Below, piece by piece: positions 60,459 to 64,000 of a stretch of DNA of 64,000 bases. This DNA is from Amycolatopsis sp. WAC 01376 (GTDB lineage: Bacteria > Actinomycetota > Actinomycetes > Mycobacteriales > Pseudonocardiaceae), in NCBI RefSeq assembly GCF_003947415.1, contig NZ_QHKL01000008.1, forward strand, positions 186,001-250,000. Reading direction: 5' to 3'. The notes under the pieces are model-generated. The model saw only the letters and a program-made list of their open reading frames with translations. It ran no database searches and had not been told where the DNA came from. Position 1 is the stretch's first letter. The number at the start of each line of letters is the position of its first letter. The position numbers were made by a program, and so were the translations under genes.

Positions 60459-60830
60459 GTGGAATCGTGAGGGGTAAGGCAAACGTGGCGTGTCTCGGGC
60501 GAGACGGCGGGCTGGGTGACGCGACACCCGCCCTCGCGTGTTACCGAAGGACATGAAGGCCCCCTTCCTTGCGTCTAACGCAAGGAAGGGGGCCTTCCTG
60601 TACTTCACGACCAGCCGCCGAAGTCACAACCGCCCCACCGTCACCAGGGACCACATCCGACGGTAGCGAAAGCCTCCTTCCCTACTGTCAGAGTAGGAAA
60701 GGAGGCCCTCACTACCAGGAGAACGCCTACGCAGCAGCGGGCACCGGCCCCACGCCACGCCACCTTTGCCTTTTCCCCTCAATAACCCGAATCGCCACAC
60801 ACGACCCCCTCGGACCTTCTGACGGCTTCC
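60459..60830. repeat. Intergenic repeat block with split dispersed repeat and long hairpin
   Basis: No gene. From 60469 there are ~60 bases nearly identical to 3829 onward, ending in one CTCGCGTG (60533-60540) where the phased array would begin. Next comes a 28-bp hairpin (60546-60573 with 60579-60606, two mismatches, loop TCTAA). It is followed by an imperfect GGTAGCGAAAGCCTCCTTCC stem at 60662-60715 and a reverse copy of the 3804-3848 repeat at ~60751-60804. The hairpin probably ends transcription between the convergent HpgT and thioesterase genes. Confidence 0.75.
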
Positions 60831-61304
60831 TCAGTGCAGGTAGCGCTCGAGGAAAGCCCGCTCGGAAACGGTGAAGCGCCGCGGCTTGGCGGTGTCCTGG
60901 TCGACTGCCGCGATCGTCGAACGGGCCTCGATGTGCACCCCTTCGTCCGAGCGGATCTCCGCGGCCAGTTCGCAACTGGCCCAGCTGACCTTGGTCACCC
61001 ACGACTCGATCCGCACCGAACGCCGCCCGAACCCGAGCGGCCTGCGGTAGTCGACCTCGTGCCGGACGATCACCATCCCCACCGACGGCAGCCCGCCGCG
61101 GTCCTCCCGCAGGGCGCCGGCGTAATCGAGGTAGAGGGCGATCCTCGCGTCTTCCAGGTACTCGACGAAACGGGCGTTGTTGACGTGGCCGTGGGCGTCG
61201 ATGTCCGCGAAGCGGATCTGGCGGTCATAAGTGTGCCGCCTGGAAGTCTCCCGCACCTCGATCGGACGGCCTTCGGCCGCGAGCTGGGTGACGGCCTCGG
61301 TCAT
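60831..61304 (-). CDS. Hotdog-fold acyl-CoA thioesterase
   Basis: A 157-residue protein. RHTYDRQIRFADIDAHGHVN is the 4-hydroxybenzoyl-CoA thioesterase motif with catalytic Asp in ADIDAHGHVNNARFVEYLED. VGMVIVRHEVDYRRPLGFG and ERAFLERYLH complete the fold. It differs from the enediyne E10 enzyme (EETN variant). It lies between HpgT and the glycosyltransferase. It could hydrolyse an acyl-CoA of the glycopeptide pathway (for example a stalled arylacetyl-CoA) or be housekeeping; the context does not decide. Confidence 0.8.
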   Translation of the reverse strand: MTEAVTQLAAEGRPIEVRETSRRHTYDRQIRFADIDAHGHVNNARFVEYLEDARIALYLDYAGALREDRGGLPSVGMVIVRHEVDYRRPLGFGRRSVRIESWVTKVSWASCELAAEIRSDEGVHIEARSTIAAVDQDTAKPRRFTVSERAFLERYLH

Positions 61305-61392
61305 CAGGTACCCCCGGATGGTCGTGACGGTCCGGCGACTTGGTTCACCGGATCCGCTCTGTGGTGAGAAGGTGTCGCCGCACGCACCGAGA

Positions 61393-61429
61393 AGGGAGGA
61401 TCCGGCACCTGCGCACCCGGATCCTCCCT
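61393..61429 (-). terminator. Hairpin terminator after the polyprenyl-phosphate glycosyltransferase
   Basis: A 13-bp perfect stem, AGGGAGGATCCGG at 61393-61405 with its complement at 61417-61429, around an 11-nt loop. It begins 16 bases beyond the leftward stop at 61445. There is no T run in either direction. Confidence 0.6.
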
Positions 61430-61444
61430 CTCGGATCGCTCACC

Positions 61445-63106
61445 TCACGCGGAACCTGACGCCGGTCCGGCGTTGGCGTCGAAGGAGCTGCCGGCGTAGT
61501 TCGGATGGATGACGGAGGCGGCATACGTGACGGGTGCGGCCAGCATGGCCGTGACGCCGACGACGAGCCCGGCCTTGACCAGGGCCGCGGGGGCGTTTTC
61601 GCGCACCCGCGCCAGGATCAGCAGGGCGAGAGCGACCGTGCCGAGCACGAGCGTGCCCCATTTCGCCCACGGCAGGAAGTTCGGATAGTGGGACCACAGC
61701 CAGGCACCCCAGGCCAGTTCGGCCGCGATCGCGATCGGCAGTAGCCAGGCCTGCTTGCCGCCACGCTGGTAGGCCCGCCAGAACATCACGATGCCAAGGG
61801 CGGAAAGGGCGGCGATCGCCGGCGCGAGTGAGGCAACGTACGCGGTGTGCGCGACGGCGCTCGCACTGAAGACGAAACCGAAAGTCGCCAGCCACACGCC
61901 CCACATCACCAGCCCGCCGCGCACCGGGTCGGTGCGTTCGGCCCGGCGCCACCACCGGAGCCCGCAGATCAGTGACAGCACGGTGAGCGGGAACAGCCAG
62001 GCGATCGCGACGCCGAGGTGACCGTCGAACAGTTTGGTCCAGCCCATCGGATCCGGCCTGCTCTCCACCTTGGACACGTCCCCTCCCGGGGGCCCGCCCA
62101 GTTGCCCCGCACCGATCGGCGGCAGGCCGTGCGCCTTCGGGCCGACCTTCGGGCGACCGTTCGACCCGGGGCCCTCCTTGGCCTTCGGCCCGACCTTCGG
62201 CCCGTTCCTGCCGTTGGCGTCCGCGGCGCCCGGCAGGTCGATGCCCACGCGCCCGAGGCCGTTGTATCCGAACACCATGGCGACGGCGCTGTTGTTCGTG
62301 CTCCCACTGACGTACGGCCGGGAACTGGCCGGGGTGAAGGTGTAAAGCGCGACCCACGAGAGCGACACCGCCAGCATCACCACGCCGGCGATCCCCAGAT
62401 GCCGCAGCCGCAGGCGCCGTCCGATCGGCGCGGTCAGCAGGTAGCCGATCGCCAGCGCGGGCAGGATCATCCACGCCTGCATCATCTTCGCCTGAAAGCC
62501 CAGCCCGATCCAGACTCCCGCCCAGACGAGGGACCGAAGCCGCGCCTCGAGGACGGCCCGCTGATACGCGTCGACCGCGAGGACCAGGCACATGGTCAGC
62601 AGGCCGTCCTGCATGCTGTGCCCGAACATGGACGCGACGACCGGGGTGAACGCGAAGATACCCGCCGCGAGCAGGCCGGGGACCACGCCTGCCCACCGCC
62701 GCACGACCCGGTACATCACCAGCACCGAGATCACGCCCTCGATCACCTGCGGCAGCGCCAGCGACCAGGCGTGGTAGCCGAAGATCTTGGCCGAGATGGC
62801 CTGCGGTACGAAAGAACCCGCCAGCTTGTCGAGGGTGTACGTGGCCTCCGCGTCGACGGCGCCGAAGAAGAACGCCTTCCAGCTCCCCGACATGCTCTTG
62901 ACGGCGTCCGCGTACAGCGGCGCGTAGTCGACGAACGGCAGGCTCGCGGCATAGAGCACCATCGCCGCGAAAGCTATGCCCAGCAACACCGGCCGGGCCC
63001 AACGCGGCTGATCGGACGGCGACCGCCAGACCGCCCAACGGTTCGCTCCGCCACCGGGCCCTGGGTCCGGGGACCGCGACGGCAGATAGGTCAGTGTTGC
63101 GGACAT
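61445..63106 (-). CDS. Polyprenyl-phosphate-sugar (mannosyl-type) membrane glycosyltransferase
   Basis: A 553-residue protein from ATG 63106 with GGAGG seven bases upstream. It has about 10-12 membrane segments. The first extracytoplasmic loop, LPFVDYAPLYADAVKSMSGS, holds the acidic residues expected for the catalytic site of GT39/GT83 (PMT/ArnT-like) enzymes. A large extracytoplasmic loop (~residues 300-345) contains two imperfect copies of a Pro/Gly/Lys-rich unit, GPKVGPKAKEGPGS and RPKVGPKAHGLPP. Teicoplanin- and ristocetin-type clusters carry a mannosyltransferase of this class. It would transfer mannose from polyprenyl phosphate to the exported glycopeptide. Confidence 0.82.
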   Translation of the reverse strand: MSATLTYLPSRSPDPGPGGGANRWAVWRSPSDQPRWARPVLLGIAFAAMVLYAASLPFVDYAPLYADAVKSMSGSWKAFFFGAVDAEATYTLDKLAGSFVPQAISAKIFGYHAWSLALPQVIEGVISVLVMYRVVRRWAGVVPGLLAAGIFAFTPVVASMFGHSMQDGLLTMCLVLAVDAYQRAVLEARLRSLVWAGVWIGLGFQAKMMQAWMILPALAIGYLLTAPIGRRLRLRHLGIAGVVMLAVSLSWVALYTFTPASSRPYVSGSTNNSAVAMVFGYNGLGRVGIDLPGAADANGRNGPKVGPKAKEGPGSNGRPKVGPKAHGLPPIGAGQLGGPPGGDVSKVESRPDPMGWTKLFDGHLGVAIAWLFPLTVLSLICGLRWWRRAERTDPVRGGLVMWGVWLATFGFVFSASAVAHTAYVASLAPAIAALSALGIVMFWRAYQRGGKQAWLLPIAIAAELAWGAWLWSHYPNFLPWAKWGTLVLGTVALALLILARVRENAPAALVKAGLVVGVTAMLAAPVTYAASVIHPNYAGSSFDANAGPASGSA

Positions 63107-63161
63107 TCCGATACCTCCGGCGTGATACGGCATCGCGGGTGGCGAATCAGGGACTTCGGTC

Positions 63162-64000
63162 TCAGCCGAGGGCGGGAGAGGCGGTGGACTTGCCGACGGT
63201 CACGACCGGCCAGGTCGTTTCGCCGTATCCGCCATGGGGTGAAGCCTTCCGAGCATGCGTTTCGAGTCGCTCCAGCAGATTCTTGTCCCGCCCGTTCAGC
63301 ATCGACAGCTGGGACGGGTAGTACTCCACGGACTCGAACTTCCGTACCCGTGCCTCCGGTTCGACGGAGGTGAAATCGGGCGAACCGAGCTGGAATCCCT
63401 GCGGCAATTCGACCGCGCCAGGCCGGAATACCGCGTAGGGGAGGTCTTCCCAAAGCCGGACGGGAACGTTCATCTCGGCCGCGGCGAGCAGTGCGGCGTC
63501 TCGCGCGGTCTCGTGATCGGGATGGCCACCGATGGCCGCGCACGTGACGAGCAGCGTGGGATCGCCTTCCTCGATGAGCGACTTGATGTCGTCCTTGATC
63601 TCGGCGACGAGATCGTGATCCCGCTCCGGCGCCTTCTCGTTGATCGCCAGCTTTTGCCCGCCTTCCACGTGATCCGCCAGCCAGCCGCCATCGGGCAGCT
63701 TGCGGTAGATCGTGTCGAGGAACCGGCCGTGCCGGTAGCCCACCTTCAGATGGCCGAGCGCGGCGACGTCCTCCTCCCGGCGATAAAGCGGCGCGTCGTC
63801 ATCCGGTGAAAGACCCCAGATCGCGTGCATCCGCTCCGCCGCGGGAGAATAGGGAGGAGGCGCGGTACCGGCGAACACCGTGTAGACGGTCACCTTCGCG
63901 CCGTCTTGCGCCGCTTGGGTGAGGCAGGCCCCGAAAGACAGGACCGCGTCGTCCAAATGAGGGGAAATCGCCAGTAACCGGGTCGCGCCGGCGTCGGGGA
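63162..64000 (-). CDS. PIG-L/LmbE-family zinc deacetylase (5' end beyond window)
   Basis: At least 279 residues; the frame is open to the window edge at 64000. The zinc site is complete: AISPHLDDAVLS (His, Asp, Asp) just inside the edge and AAIGGHPDHETARDAAL (~residue 145 of the visible part). Members include mycothiol deacetylase MshB and the glycopeptide deacetylases that remove N-acetyl from GlcNAc on teicoplanin-type aglycones. Homologues occur in most glycopeptide clusters even when no acetylated sugar is present in the product. The setting next to the mannosyltransferase supports the latter group. Confidence 0.85.
   Translation of the reverse strand, partial: PDAGATRLLAISPHLDDAVLSFGACLTQAAQDGAKVTVYTVFAGTAPPPYSPAAERMHAIWGLSPDDDAPLYRREEDVAALGHLKVGYRHGRFLDTIYRKLPDGGWLADHVEGGQKLAINEKAPERDHDLVAEIKDDIKSLIEEGDPTLLVTCAAIGGHPDHETARDAALLAAAEMNVPVRLWEDLPYAVFRPGAVELPQGFQLGSPDFTSVEPEARVRKFESVEYYPSQLSMLNGRDKNLLERLETHARKASPHGGYGETTWPVVTVGKSTASPALG

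Noticed and set aside
1..64000. tRNA, rRNA or riboswitch genes
   Set aside because: The intergenic spaces were read for cloverleaf-like arms and conserved loop bases and none were found; the hairpins seen are simple long palindromes.

Overview
The window is GC-rich actinomycete DNA with frequent GTG/TTG starts and many 4-base stop/start overlaps. Its gene content (an enediyne polyketide cassette and the precursor genes of a vancomycin-type glycopeptide) fits Amycolatopsis or a close Pseudonocardiaceae relative. The genus is an inference from gene content; no rRNA or tRNA gene is present.

Region 1 (1-15.5 kb) holds accessory and likely tailoring genes. These are two acyl-CoA-dehydrogenase-fold flavin monooxygenases (128-1312 and 9752-10930), two squalene-epoxidase-like FAD enzymes (6651-8030, 8087-9484), an SgcJ-like NTF2-fold protein (10962-11393), two DHA2 drug exporters, an ECF sigma factor coupled to a DinB-fold protein, and an AhpD-like/DinB-like/exporter operon.

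Region 2 (15.5-35.5 kb) is the enediyne core. A leftward set encodes a membrane protein, two UnbL/DUF1702 proteins, UnbV, UnbU, a P450, an E8-like protein and an E9-like GMC oxidoreductase. Divergent from it, a rightward, mostly overlapping operon encodes the iterative enediyne PKS (KS-AT-ACP-KR-DH-PPTase), its E10-type hotdog thioesterase, a flavin reductase, an extended SDR and an acyl-CoA carboxylase beta subunit. The mix of E6/E7/E8/E9/E10/J-like genes points to the 9-membered enediyne class. No apoprotein was recognised.

Region 3 (35.5-46.4 kb) separates the two clusters. It holds TetR and AraC regulators, a lipoprotein, a short glycosyltransferase, a WXG100-like/CHAP-hydrolase/small-protein trio, an ADP-ribosylglycohydrolase, a LuxR-type regulator, an aldo/keto reductase, a secreted protein and an HxlR regulator.

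Region 4 (46.4-64 kb) is one arm of a glycopeptide antibiotic cluster. It holds DAHP synthase, DpgD-C-B-A (3,5-dihydroxyphenylglycine), a Na+/H+ antiporter, Hmo and HmaS (4-hydroxyphenylglycine), OxyD-BpsD-Bhp (beta-hydroxytyrosine), the shared aminotransferase HpgT, a hotdog thioesterase, a polyprenyl-phosphate-sugar glycosyltransferase and a PIG-L deacetylase cut by the window end. The scaffold NRPSs, crosslinking P450s and resistance genes must lie outside.

The intergenic spaces are unusual. They carry long near-perfect palindromes, dispersed repeats tens of kb apart, a 373-bp insertion-like element sitting inside one palindrome, and two arrays of an octamer (CTCGCGTG, turning to CACGCGAG) spaced at exactly 21 nt.
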